Shown: positions 17,269-25,108 of the stretch, piece by piece
Position numbering within the stretch: the stretch's first letter is position 1
Layout: each line of letters opens with the position of its first letter
The notes under the pieces: model-generated
The model's input: the letters and a program-made list of their open reading frames with translations, nothing else
What the model was told of the DNA's origin: nothing
Database searches by the model: none
From: Aequorivita aquimaris
Lineage (GTDB): Bacteria; Bacteroidota; Bacteroidia; Flavobacteriales; Flavobacteriaceae
Direction: 5' to 3'
Length of the DNA: 64,000 nucleotides
Assembly: GCF_001573155.1 (NCBI RefSeq)
Contig: NZ_JRWG01000003.1
Location: 124,001 to 188,000, forward strand
Made by a program: the position numbers and the translations under genes

Positions 17269-17553
17269 CTATCTTTTACTTATCTTGTTTCCGGAAATGG
17301 CTTTTTGCCGTGAGCATTTAAAACGGCTTATTTCAGAACTTCTTTTTTTGAGGTGCTTCTGGCTTACGCCACTATTAACGCGTTTGCGCCAAAGCCTGAA
17401 ACTACTTTCTTTTAAATGGCCACGCATTATTTTTATAACTTCCTTCTCGGGGAATCCAAACTGAAATTCTATGGCTTCAAAAGGCGTGCGGTCCTCCCAG
17501 GCCATTTCGATGATTCGATCCAATTGTCTATCTGTTAAATCTTCGCCAATCAT
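17269..17553 (-). CDS. TIGR03643/DUF2805 family protein
   Basis: 94 residues. The whole sequence follows the family: LTDRQLDRIIEMAWEDRTPFEAIEFQFGFPE, then IMRGHLKESSFRLWRKRV and the arginine/lysine-rich end RFKCSRQKAISGNK. The N-terminal half looks like a small helix-turn-helix, and the tail is basic, so nucleic-acid binding is possible; the function is unknown. The start overlaps the stop of the DUF2452 gene by 4 bp (ATGA), so they are co-translated. Confidence 0.9.
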   Translation of the reverse strand: MIGEDLTDRQLDRIIEMAWEDRTPFEAIEFQFGFPEKEVIKIMRGHLKESSFRLWRKRVNSGVSQKHLKKRSSEISRFKCSRQKAISGNKISKR

Positions 17554-17960
17554 AGTTTATCCACTTTTTCCCAGGTTTGATCGACGCTCAGATAAAAGCT
17601 GCCAAGGTGATTAAAATTACACTGATCGGGAGCAATGAGTGAAAGAAAATTTTTTCCATTTTCCCTTTTATAAAGATGATAAACTTCGCCAATAACAGGT
17701 TCAAAACTAAAATGCGAATTGAAAATAAGACTGTTATACTCAAACTCCCTCGTCATTTTTTCATATTCCGCTTTCAGTTCCAAGTATTTGGCGTTTAATT
17801 TATGATTGGTTTTGTTAATGCTCCTATTTTTCCAAGCGGTGGTATCGGTACTTGTAATCACCGGCGCACCCACGGAAGTTGCATAAGGTTTTAGTGCAGC
17901 ATCGTAACGATTTGTATCTGTATTGAAAACTACGTTATCGGGTTTTTTCTCTTCGGTCAT
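17550..17960 (-). CDS. DUF2452 family protein
   Basis: 136 residues beginning MTEEKKPDNVVFNTDTNRYDAAL, soluble and without a signal. The conserved features visible are KPYATSVGAPVI, the central coiled helix HKLNAKYLELKAEYEKMTREFE, and FSFEPVIGEVYHLYKRENGKNFLSLIAPDQC. The last segment includes the Y-LY-R---G---LSLI-P stretch typical of DUF2452, whose function is unknown. It sits between a Lacal_2735-type gene (7 bp upstream) and the DUF2805 gene (4-bp overlap). Confidence 0.9.
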   Translation of the reverse strand: MTEEKKPDNVVFNTDTNRYDAALKPYATSVGAPVITSTDTTAWKNRSINKTNHKLNAKYLELKAEYEKMTREFEYNSLIFNSHFSFEPVIGEVYHLYKRENGKNFLSLIAPDQCNFNHLGSFYLSVDQTWEKVDKL

Positions 17961-17967
17961 TATTGAA

Positions 17968-18132
17968 TTATTTGAGTTTTTCCAATTTCTTCATCACTTC
18001 TTCGGCCTCAAATGCTTTTTGATCACTCAATTTTCTATTGGTTGTTGAGAGCTTAAAGGATTCACTTTGGAGTTTTTGATATTCTTCCTGCAATTTTTCC
18101 TTTTCTGATTTCTTTTTAAACATTCCAAACAT
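17968..18132 (-). CDS. Lacal_2735 family small protein
   Basis: 54 residues starting MFGMFKKKSEKEKLQEEYQK and ending EEVMKKLEKLK. The N-terminal MFG-FKKKSE-EKL, the central LSTTNRKLSD and a final EVMKKLE helix match the Lacal_2735 family of short coiled-coil proteins known from Flavobacteriaceae. The function is unknown. It is the first gene of a three-gene leftward unit with DUF2452 and DUF2805. An internal ATG at codon 4 is an alternative start. Confidence 0.85.
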   Translation of the reverse strand: MFGMFKKKSEKEKLQEEYQKLQSESFKLSTTNRKLSDQKAFEAEEVMKKLEKLK

Positions 18133-18270
18133 AGTATCGTTTTTAGTAGGGTCGTAATCATTTTATATTGTGTGAAGATACAAAACGTTTAATGGATTGA
18201 TAAAAATGTTAAACAAAAAGTTTAGTTAATTTTAATGGACTGTTTGAAATGGAAAGGGTAGTTGAAAAAT

Positions 18271-18305
18271 AAAAAAGCCCGTGAACAACTTGTTCACGGG
18301 CTTTT
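18271..18305 (-). terminator. Terminator immediately after tRNA-Ser
   Basis: A 16-bp perfect stem (18273-18288 with 18290-18305) followed on the minus strand by a run of six T, then ATTTTT. It begins at the last base of the encoded CCA, so processing must cut between tRNA and terminator. It also reads as a terminator in the plus direction. Confidence 0.88.
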
Positions 18306-18392
18306 GGCGGAGAAAGAGGGATTCGAACCCCCGGAGGTGTTACCCTCAACAGTTTTCAAGACTGCCGCAATCGACCACTCTGCCATTTCTCC
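18305..18392 (-). tRNA. tRNA-Ser (anticodon TGA)
   Basis: The cloverleaf is read on the minus strand. The acceptor stem is GGAGAAA with TTTCTCC, discriminator G and encoded CCA. The D-arm is GCAGAGTGGTCGATTGCGGC. The anticodon stem-loop is CAGTCTTGAAAACTG, giving anticodon TGA. A long class II variable arm (TTGAGGGTAACACCTCC) and the T-loop GGTTCGAATCC complete it. The long variable arm and TGA anticodon specify serine (UCA and wobble UCN). Confidence 0.97.
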
Positions 18393-18403
18393 ATTAGCGG
18401 GTG

Positions 18404-18411
18404 CAAATATA
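18404..18411 (-). promoter_or_regulatory. Putative -7 box for tRNA-Ser
   Basis: TATATTTG on the minus strand is an exact TAnnTTTG match, 11 bases before the mature tRNA 5' end. Confidence 0.45.
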
Positions 18412-18534
18412 GAAAGCTTTTTTTGATTTTTTAAAGCTTTTTTTAAAACTTTTTATTCAAATATTAAAGCAGCCACCACTGCTTTCTGCTTAACCCAATA
18501 TTTTTAGTAACTTTAATTCACAAACCAGCTATAA

Positions 18535-21500
18535 ATGAAACTCTTCAGTTTGCTTTTAATCTTCCTTATCTCATGTTTCGGTTTTTCCCAAAGCAAGAAG
18601 CAAGTGGCGTTTCGTGAACTTACCGTGGAGCAAGGATTATCTCAAAATAGTGTGGTTAGTATCGCGCAGGACAGTACAGGGTTTATGTGGTTTGCAACCC
18701 AAGATGGACTCAACAAATATGATGGAAGAAATTTTACACATTTTGACATACAATTTGAAGACGTAACCCGGCCCACATTTAGTAAACTCGGTAAAATTTA
18801 TGTAGCAAAAAACGGAGAATTGTGGATTGTTTCCAATTCGGGGATACTTCAAAAATACGATACAGAGAACGATACTTTTAATGTTATAAGTACTGTCAAT
18901 AAGATAAGTACACTTATTCAAAGTGAAAGTTTAGATTATTTTTTGGGAACGTATGGAAACGGGATTTACAGGATAAACCATCAAACCAAGGACACCATTC
19001 AATTTTTAAAACCAAAAGATTCCCAACGCACCGTTTATAATTTTTTCGAAACGAAAGATAAAACCATATTAGCTGTTACAAACAATGGTTTTTTCGAAAT
19101 AAAGAATGGTCATTATATTTTTAGGGAAATTATATCGGGAACAAATTTTAGTGCAGTTTCGCAAGCTATTGATAATAGTCTTTATCTAGGGAGCTCAGGA
19201 AAGGGACTTTTTATTAAAAAAGAAAACCAATCACATTTTCAACAATTCAAAGGATTTGGAAATGCGATACTTCCTGAAAATTTAATAATTCAAGATCTTC
19301 TTGTTGATAAACGCAACCAATTGTGGATTGCAACCTATGGCAAGGGGGTCTATTTGGTGAATTTTGAAAAGAAAACCATCCAGAATTTTACCGAGGATAA
19401 AAATAATCCCTATGCACTGCATTATAATGACGTTCTAAGTTTATTTGAAGACAATACCGGCACCATTTGGTTAGGTACTGACGGTACTGGCCTCAGCTAT
19501 TATGATGAGTATTTAGTTAAATTCAACGTACTTACAAACGATCAAGTTCCACAAAATGTGAATGTTGATGTAATTAGGGCAATTGCTAAAGATTCCGAAA
19601 ACAATATTTGGGTAGGTACTTCCGGAAAGGGATTGACCCGATTAAATATTGATAAGCAAGATTTTTATACCTACACGGCTCAAAATTCCAAGCTGTTGGG
19701 AGATAGGGTAATGAGTTTATTGTTTGGCGATGAAAAACTTTGGATAGGTCACCAAACCTTTGGTTTACAATTAATGGATGCAAAGGGAAAAATCACTTCA
19801 TTTAAGCAAACTGAAAACTTCACGATATGGAAAATTTATAATTATGAAAATGATAGAATCTGGTTGGGCACTAGAGATCATGGACTTATTCTATTTGATA
19901 AAGGCGAAGGAATTATTCAACAATACAACAGCAAAAATTCAAAACTAACCACAAACAATATTAGAACGATTGAAAAGGGTAAAGGCAATGAACTTTGGAT
20001 AGGTACCGAAACCGATGGATTATTCAAATTAGATATAAAAAGCAACAAGATTGAAAAAGTAAAAGATATAAATAGCAGCATAAAATCATTATATTTCAAT
20101 GGCACATCGCTCTTTATTGGAACCAATGGCGATGGCCTCCAAGTTTTAAATCCCCAAGAAAAAAGCGTTCAAGATTTCACAACCAATGAAGGGTTGCCCA
20201 ACAATGTTGTTTACGGAATTTTGCCAGACAAAGAAGGCTATTTATGGATGAGCAGCAATAAAGGTATTTCAAAATTAAAGTTTCATAATAACACTATTTC
20301 CGTAATTGAAAATTATAGTAATTATGACGGGCTGCAAGCGTTTGAATTCAATACGGGCGCTTATTTTAAAGATGAAAACGGCATACTGTATTTTGGGGGA
20401 TTGGAAGGCATCAATTGGTTTAACCCCAACCAGTTGTCGTTTAATCCTATAAAGCCAAAAACAGTTATTTCAGGCTTTGAAGTCTTCAACAGAGATAGAA
20501 GACTTGTGCCCAGTCAAAAGCTTCAGCATACTGAAAATACAGTAACGTTTACTTTTTCATCCCTCCATTTTTCGCAGCCTGAGCGCAACCAGTACAAATA
20601 CAAACTCTTAAATAACGATGCCGATTGGATTGCCGCGGGTAACAGTAATCTTGCCCATTATACAAATTTACCGCCCAATGATTATGAATTTCAGGTTATC
20701 TCAAGCAATTATGATGGCGTTTGGAATACTGACCCCGCAACGTATTCATTTACAATTTTAAAGCCTTGGTATGGAACCAACTTGGCGAAAGGCGCATATG
20801 CGCTTTTGGCAGTTCTTTTTGGGTTTTATCTTTATAGGTATTTAAAATGGCGCTGGGAAATAAAAGCTCAACTGCGATTGGAACATGAAGAAACCGAACG
20901 CTTGAAAAAACTGGATGAATTTAAAACCAAATTATATACAAATATTTCGCATGAGTTCCGGACACCACTTACACTAATCTCTGGGCCGATTGAAAATCAA
21001 TTGGCGAAAACAAAACTTTCCAAAGAAGATAAGAGGGAATTGTCATTGGTTAAGCAGAATGCAGACCGGTTGGTGGGTTTGGTGGATCAAATGCTCGATT
21101 TGTCTATGATAGATTCCGGGCAACGTAAATTAACCATTAAACAAGGAAATCTGGCTATTTTGCTCAAGCAGCTTATAAGTGCCTTTCAATACAAAGCAGC
21201 TGAAAAAAACATTGCGATATCCAGCAGTATTAAAGATTTGAAAAATGTGTGGTTTGATACCGATATAATTGAAAAAGTTGTATCAAATCTATTGTCTAAC
21301 GCAATAAAATATTCTCCGGAAAGCAGCACTATTGTTTTTGAAGCGAGTAATCAAGAGGGGGTATTGGTGCTTTCAGTAATCAATCAAAGTGATTTTGTTG
21401 GTAAGAAAGATTTAAGCAAATTATTTCAACGATTTTATCAAGACAATAAACTTTCCGAAGGAGTGGGAGTGGGTCTCGCTCTAGTGAGAGAATTGGTTAC

Positions 21501-22425
21501 ACTTTCAAACGGTACCATAATCGCAAACAATATCGATGACAATAAAATTCAATTTACTGTTTCTATTCCTATAGATAGTTCAGCTTTTGAAGATGAGGTT
21601 TTGGTTTTTGATGACCAAATAGAAAACAAAGAACCCCAAATCAGTCCACAAGTTGAAAGTGTTGAAAGGGAAAATCCACTGTTATTGGTAGTCGAGGACG
21701 AAGCGGATATACGTGCTTTTATAATTTCAATATTTAAGAATAATTATCAAGTAATAGAAGCGGAGAATGGGAAAATAGGCATTTCAAAAGCATTAAAAAA
21801 AATGCCAGACTTGATAATTAGCGATATTATGATGCCCGAGATAGACGGTATCCAATTGTGCAACACCCTTAAAACTAATGAACTTACTAGTCACATTCCT
21901 ATAATCCTCCTGACCGCAAAAGTGGGCGAAGAGAATGAGATTGAAGGAGTAAAAACCGGCGCCGATGCTTATGTAACCAAACCATTTAAGAGTGAAAAGT
22001 TGAAAATTAGGGTTGAAAAACTCATCGAAAATAGAAGGCAACTTCAAAAGCACTTTAGTAAAACTTTAAGCATCAAACCTGAATTATCAATAACTTCTAC
22101 CGAAAGTGATTTTTTAAAGCGGTTGCAAACTGTTTTGGATGAACACATTACTGAACCAGATTTCACAAGTGAACGTTTTGGAAAGCTTATGCACATGAGC
22201 CGTACCCAACTTCACCGTAAATTGAAAGCAATATCCGGAATGTCTGCAAGTGAATTTATCCGCTCGCAACGATTAAAGCTTGCCATCCGTTTGCTCGAGG
22301 AATCTGATGCCTCAATTTCAGAAATAGCCTATCAAGTAGGATTCAATACACCTTCCTATTTCAGCAAATGTTTTAAGGAAGAGTATAACTGCACGCCCAA
22401 CGAATATCTTTCAAACAAAGCATAA
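18535..22425 (+). CDS. Hybrid two-component system regulator (HTCS): sensor kinase, receiver and AraC output in one chain
   Basis: 1296 residues. Signal peptide (MKLFSLLLIFLISCFGFSQ), then about 650 residues of two-component propeller repeats (segments such as LWIGTETDGLF and IWLGTDGTGLSYYD), a Y_Y_Y domain (about 680-742), one transmembrane helix (about 749-771), HisKA with HEFRTPLT (His near 804), HATPase (about 902-1008), receiver with ED at 1055 and phosphoacceptor in SDIMMPE (Asp near 1096), and a C-terminal AraC DNA-binding domain (about 1200-1296). It senses a periplasmic ligand and directly controls transcription. In Bacteroidota such proteins usually control polysaccharide loci, yet no susC/susD genes lie in this window. 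The G1 box of the ATPase domain is degenerate. Confidence 0.95.
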   Translation: MKLFSLLLIFLISCFGFSQSKKQVAFRELTVEQGLSQNSVVSIAQDSTGFMWFATQDGLNKYDGRNFTHFDIQFEDVTRPTFSKLGKIYVAKNGELWIVSNSGILQKYDTENDTFNVISTVNKISTLIQSESLDYFLGTYGNGIYRINHQTKDTIQFLKPKDSQRTVYNFFETKDKTILAVTNNGFFEIKNGHYIFREIISGTNFSAVSQAIDNSLYLGSSGKGLFIKKENQSHFQQFKGFGNAILPENLIIQDLLVDKRNQLWIATYGKGVYLVNFEKKTIQNFTEDKNNPYALHYNDVLSLFEDNTGTIWLGTDGTGLSYYDEYLVKFNVLTNDQVPQNVNVDVIRAIAKDSENNIWVGTSGKGLTRLNIDKQDFYTYTAQNSKLLGDRVMSLLFGDEKLWIGHQTFGLQLMDAKGKITSFKQTENFTIWKIYNYENDRIWLGTRDHGLILFDKGEGIIQQYNSKNSKLTTNNIRTIEKGKGNELWIGTETDGLFKLDIKSNKIEKVKDINSSIKSLYFNGTSLFIGTNGDGLQVLNPQEKSVQDFTTNEGLPNNVVYGILPDKEGYLWMSSNKGISKLKFHNNTISVIENYSNYDGLQAFEFNTGAYFKDENGILYFGGLEGINWFNPNQLSFNPIKPKTVISGFEVFNRDRRLVPSQKLQHTENTVTFTFSSLHFSQPERNQYKYKLLNNDADWIAAGNSNLAHYTNLPPNDYEFQVISSNYDGVWNTDPATYSFTILKPWYGTNLAKGAYALLAVLFGFYLYRYLKWRWEIKAQLRLEHEETERLKKLDEFKTKLYTNISHEFRTPLTLISGPIENQLAKTKLSKEDKRELSLVKQNADRLVGLVDQMLDLSMIDSGQRKLTIKQGNLAILLKQLISAFQYKAAEKNIAISSSIKDLKNVWFDTDIIEKVVSNLLSNAIKYSPESSTIVFEASNQEGVLVLSVINQSDFVGKKDLSKLFQRFYQDNKLSEGVGVGLALVRELVTLSNGTIIANNIDDNKIQFTVSIPIDSSAFEDEVLVFDDQIENKEPQISPQVESVERENPLLLVVEDEADIRAFIISIFKNNYQVIEAENGKIGISKALKKMPDLIISDIMMPEIDGIQLCNTLKTNELTSHIPIILLTAKVGEENEIEGVKTGADAYVTKPFKSEKLKIRVEKLIENRRQLQKHFSKTLSIKPELSITSTESDFLKRLQTVLDEHITEPDFTSERFGKLMHMSRTQLHRKLKAISGMSASEFIRSQRLKLAIRLLEESDASISEIAYQVGFNTPSYFSKCFKEEYNCTPNEYLSNKA

Positions 22426-22542
22426 TTACTAAAAACAGTAAGCTTTTTAAAGGCTGAAACATATCTTGTATGTTTTGGAACATTTCTGCTACCCACAGCT
22501 TATCATTCCTGCTAATTTTGGTTTTAACAAATGGCTTCATAG

Positions 22543-22680
22543 ATGAAAAATTCAACTGATACCAATAAAAAAGACGATGTTATTTATATGAGCATCGACC
22601 ATCTTAAACAAGGCAACTATGAATTGAAAATTCTTTTAAAAAATAAAGTGATGAAGACCATAAAAATTTTAAAAAAGTAA
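22543..22680 (+). CDS. Small conserved-looking protein of unknown function
   Basis: 45 residues: MKNSTDTNKKDDVIYMSIDH, then LKQGNYELKILLKNKVMKTIKILKK. The second half has the alternating pattern of two beta strands (GNYELKILLKNKVMKTIKI) with a basic end, resembling the final strand pair of Por-type or similar sandwich modules, but the ORF is too short to be one. It lies between the HTCS and a lipoprotein gene, 20 bp before the latter. It may be a genuine small gene or a relic. Confidence 0.5.
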   Translation: MKNSTDTNKKDDVIYMSIDHLKQGNYELKILLKNKVMKTIKILKK

Positions 22681-22700
22681 AAACTTAAAACCTAAGAAAT

Positions 22701-23087
22701 ATGAATTCTAAATTATTGTTATTAGCTGGAGTCCTAACGTTCTTTATCTCTTGTGGATTGGAGGATGCGGGTAAAAGCGATTGTTTTATTGATGTAGAAG
22801 ATACTTTGGATTCTTGGCAAACAACCTACAATTATCAAATGACCAATGCAAAGGATGATGACGGAAATACACAATCATTGGAGGCGTGCTTAATTAGAAA
22901 GGGATTGACCGAAGAATATATACAGTCGTTAAAAAATAGACAGAGCTGGATGAACTCAAACGGAGGCTGCACTGCTGAGGAAAAAAATACGCTCAATTCT
23001 CGTATTAATAAACGAGTACAAGAATTAGAAGAAGACATGGAAAGCACCTGGAACCGCTGCGAAGAAGTATATGGAAGTGGAGGTTAA
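22701..23087 (+). CDS. Small cysteine-containing lipoprotein, unknown function
   Basis: 128 residues. Lipobox FISC after a short signal (MNSKLLLLAGVLTFFISC); the next residues GLEDAGKSDC include acidic positions. The mature part has four further cysteines (SDC, EAC, GGC, NRC), which suggests two disulphides in the periplasm or on the surface. It is mostly helical, with MTNAKDDDGNTQSLEACL and KNTLNSRINKRVQELEEDM. I do not recognise the family. A hairpin 30 bp downstream closes the unit. Confidence 0.8.
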   Translation: MNSKLLLLAGVLTFFISCGLEDAGKSDCFIDVEDTLDSWQTTYNYQMTNAKDDDGNTQSLEACLIRKGLTEEYIQSLKNRQSWMNSNGGCTAEEKNTLNSRINKRVQELEEDMESTWNRCEEVYGSGG

Positions 23088-23116
23088 TTTTTAATTGTTT
23101 AATTAGTAGCAAAAGG

Positions 23117-23153
23117 ATAGCGGTAAAAGTTCAATATTTTTATCGCTATTTTT
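23117..23153 (+). terminator. Rho-independent terminator
   Basis: Arms ATAGCGGTAAAA (23117-23128) and TTTTATCGCTAT (23138-23149), one G-U pair, then TTTTG. It ends the small-lipoprotein transcript 28 bp before the next start. Confidence 0.75.
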
Positions 23154-23181
23154 GTGATTCATACTAATTCATTTTTTTCAA

Positions 23182-23820
23182 ATGCCTTCAAAAACAATTG
23201 AGAGACTGCAATGGCGCTACGCCACCAAAAGGTTCGATTCGTCGAGAATCCTTTCAGAAGAAAAGTTGGATATATTAAAGGAAACCTTTAACCTTACCGC
23301 AACCTCCTACGGTCTTCAGCCCTTAAAATTGGTGGTTATCAGCAACGCCGAATTGAAAGCCCAATTGATGCCGCTTACCTACAACCAGCCACAGGTTCGC
23401 GATGCCTCGCACGTTTTAATATTGTGCGTTGAAAAAAAAATTAATGAAAATTTTATAATAGACCATTTCAAAAGGGTAGAAGGACAGCGAAATACGCCAC
23501 GCACCATTTTAGAGCCATTTGAGAAAAATCTGATAGCTTCCTTTTCTGAAAAGAATAGTGAGGAAATAAAGGATTGGATGATAAACCAACTCTACTTAAC
23601 CCTGGGGGCATTGCTAACAGTTTGTGCTGTTGAAAAAATAGATGCCTGCCCCATGGAAGGTTTTCAGCCGAAGAAATACGATGAACTATTGGGTTTGGAC
23701 AAAAAGGGGCTGGAATCTGTAATTGTACTTCCTGTGGGCTACCGCGATGAATCTGACTTTTTCATCAACCTCAAAAAAGTGCGCCGCGGCGTGGATGAGC
23801 TAATTATCGAAATAAATTAA
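23182..23820 (+). CDS. NAD(P)H-dependent nitroreductase family oxidoreductase
   Basis: 212 residues, normal for the FMN-binding nitroreductase fold. RLQWRYATKRFDSSR carries the RR-KR-type FMN phosphate contacts; LTATSYGLQPLKLVVISN is the S-GLQP segment of NfsB/YfkO-like enzymes; the C-terminal part has CPMEGFQPKKYDELLGL and VIVLPVGYRDE. It reduces nitro- or quinone-type compounds with NAD(P)H; the physiological substrate is unknown. It is preceded by a terminator, so it forms its own unit. Confidence 0.92.
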   Translation: MPSKTIERLQWRYATKRFDSSRILSEEKLDILKETFNLTATSYGLQPLKLVVISNAELKAQLMPLTYNQPQVRDASHVLILCVEKKINENFIIDHFKRVEGQRNTPRTILEPFEKNLIASFSEKNSEEIKDWMINQLYLTLGALLTVCAVEKIDACPMEGFQPKKYDELLGLDKKGLESVIVLPVGYRDESDFFINLKKVRRGVDELIIEIN

Positions 23821-23866
23821 TTTTGAAAATTTTAGCTACAAAATTTTAGGCTGAACGTGCAACTCT

Positions 23867-23874
23867 TACCTTTG
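23867..23874 (+). promoter_or_regulatory. Putative -7 box for the DegT-type aminotransferase gene
   Basis: TACCTTTG matches TAnnTTTG exactly, 40 bases before the ATG. No clear -33 box. Confidence 0.4.
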
Positions 23875-23914
23875 ATATTAGAGCTTATATAAATAAAACA
23901 GAAAAAAAAAAATT

Positions 23915-25108
23915 ATGCCCGGATTTGAAATTTTTGGCGCCGAGGAGCGCAAGCAGGTAAACGAAGTGTTGGAAACAGGCGTATTGATGCGCTACGGCTT
24001 TGACGGTATGCGCAACAACCATTGGAAGGCCAAAGAGTTTGAGACCGCCTTCGCCAAAAGAATGGGCACTGAATATAGCCAACTGGTTTCCAGCGGAACG
24101 GCGGCCTTAACCGTTGCCCTGGCCTCGGCAGGCATCGGTGCGGGCGATGAGGTTATTATGCCCACCTTCACCTTCGTGGCGAGTTTTGAATCTATTTTGG
24201 CCTTAGGAGCGGTTCCTATTTTGGTGGATATTGACGACACCCTTACTCTTGACCCCAAAGCCGTGGAAGCTGCAATCACTTCAAAAACCAAATGTGTAAT
24301 GCCCGTTCACATGTGCGGCTCGATGGCAGATTTGGATGCCTTAAAGGCAATTTGCGAAAAGTATAACTTAATTCTTTTGGAGGATGCCTGTCAAGCTCCC
24401 GGCGGTACATATAAAGGGAAACCATTGGGCAGCTACGGCCACTTGGGCTGTTTTTCATTTGATTATGTAAAGACCATTACCTGTGGCGAAGGCGGTGCGA
24501 TAATTACCAACAATGCAGAATTCGCAAAACACGCAGACCATTACCAAGACCACGGACACGACCATGTTGGGAAGGACCGCGGCGCGGAAAGCCACCCTTT
24601 TATGGGATATAATTATAGAATTTCCGAATTGAATGCCGCTGTCGGTTTGGCGCAATTGGGCAAACTAGATGGAATTTTAAGGACTCAAAAGGAAAATTAT
24701 ACAATTCTTCGCGAAGCATTGGAAACCGTAGATGGGGTAACTTTCCGAACGGTTCCCGAAGGCGGTGAGGAAAACTATTCGTTTTTGAATTTTTTCCTTC
24801 CTACGGAAGAATTAGCTAAAAAGGCCCATAAAGCTTTATCAGAGAATGGCGTAGATGCCTGTTTTTATTGGTACACCAACAACTGGCATTATATAAACGG
24901 TTGGGAACATTTGCGAAATCTGAAATCTTTAGGAAATCTTCCTTCTGAAGTGAAAAACCAAATGCAGGATCTGAACAATACCGATTTTTCAAAAAGTGAT
25001 GCCGTTATGGGCAGGACTATTTCCTCACTTATAAAGATTGGTTGGTCCGAAAAGCAGGTAAGGGATAGGGCAGAAGCTATGAAAAACGCGATTGCCTCAG
25101 TCCTTTAG
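23915..25108 (+). CDS. DegT/DnrJ/EryC1/StrS family PLP-dependent aminotransferase
   Basis: 397 residues. Visible features are the PLP-anchoring SSGTAALTVALASAGIGAGDEVI, FTFVASFESILALGAVPILVDID, the cofactor-contacting DACQAPGGTYKG, and the Schiff-base lysine in CFSFDYVKTITCGEGGA. In sugar aminotransferases the lysine motif is usually SF--TKN-TTGEGGA, so DYVKT is a variant. Enzymes of this family make amino-sugars for surface glycans, but no glycan genes are nearby. The gene appears richer in G and C than its neighbours. Its stop overlaps the ribBA stop by four bases in tail-to-tail orientation. Confidence 0.9.
   Translation: MPGFEIFGAEERKQVNEVLETGVLMRYGFDGMRNNHWKAKEFETAFAKRMGTEYSQLVSSGTAALTVALASAGIGAGDEVIMPTFTFVASFESILALGAVPILVDIDDTLTLDPKAVEAAITSKTKCVMPVHMCGSMADLDALKAICEKYNLILLEDACQAPGGTYKGKPLGSYGHLGCFSFDYVKTITCGEGGAIITNNAEFAKHADHYQDHGHDHVGKDRGAESHPFMGYNYRISELNAAVGLAQLGKLDGILRTQKENYTILREALETVDGVTFRTVPEGGEENYSFLNFFLPTEELAKKAHKALSENGVDACFYWYTNNWHYINGWEHLRNLKSLGNLPSEVKNQMQDLNNTDFSKSDAVMGRTISSLIKIGWSEKQVRDRAEAMKNAIASVL

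Noticed and set aside
23147-23154. TATTTTTG as a -7 box for the nitroreductase gene
   Set aside because: It overlaps the T-tail of the terminator hairpin at 23117-23153, so the match is better explained by the terminator.
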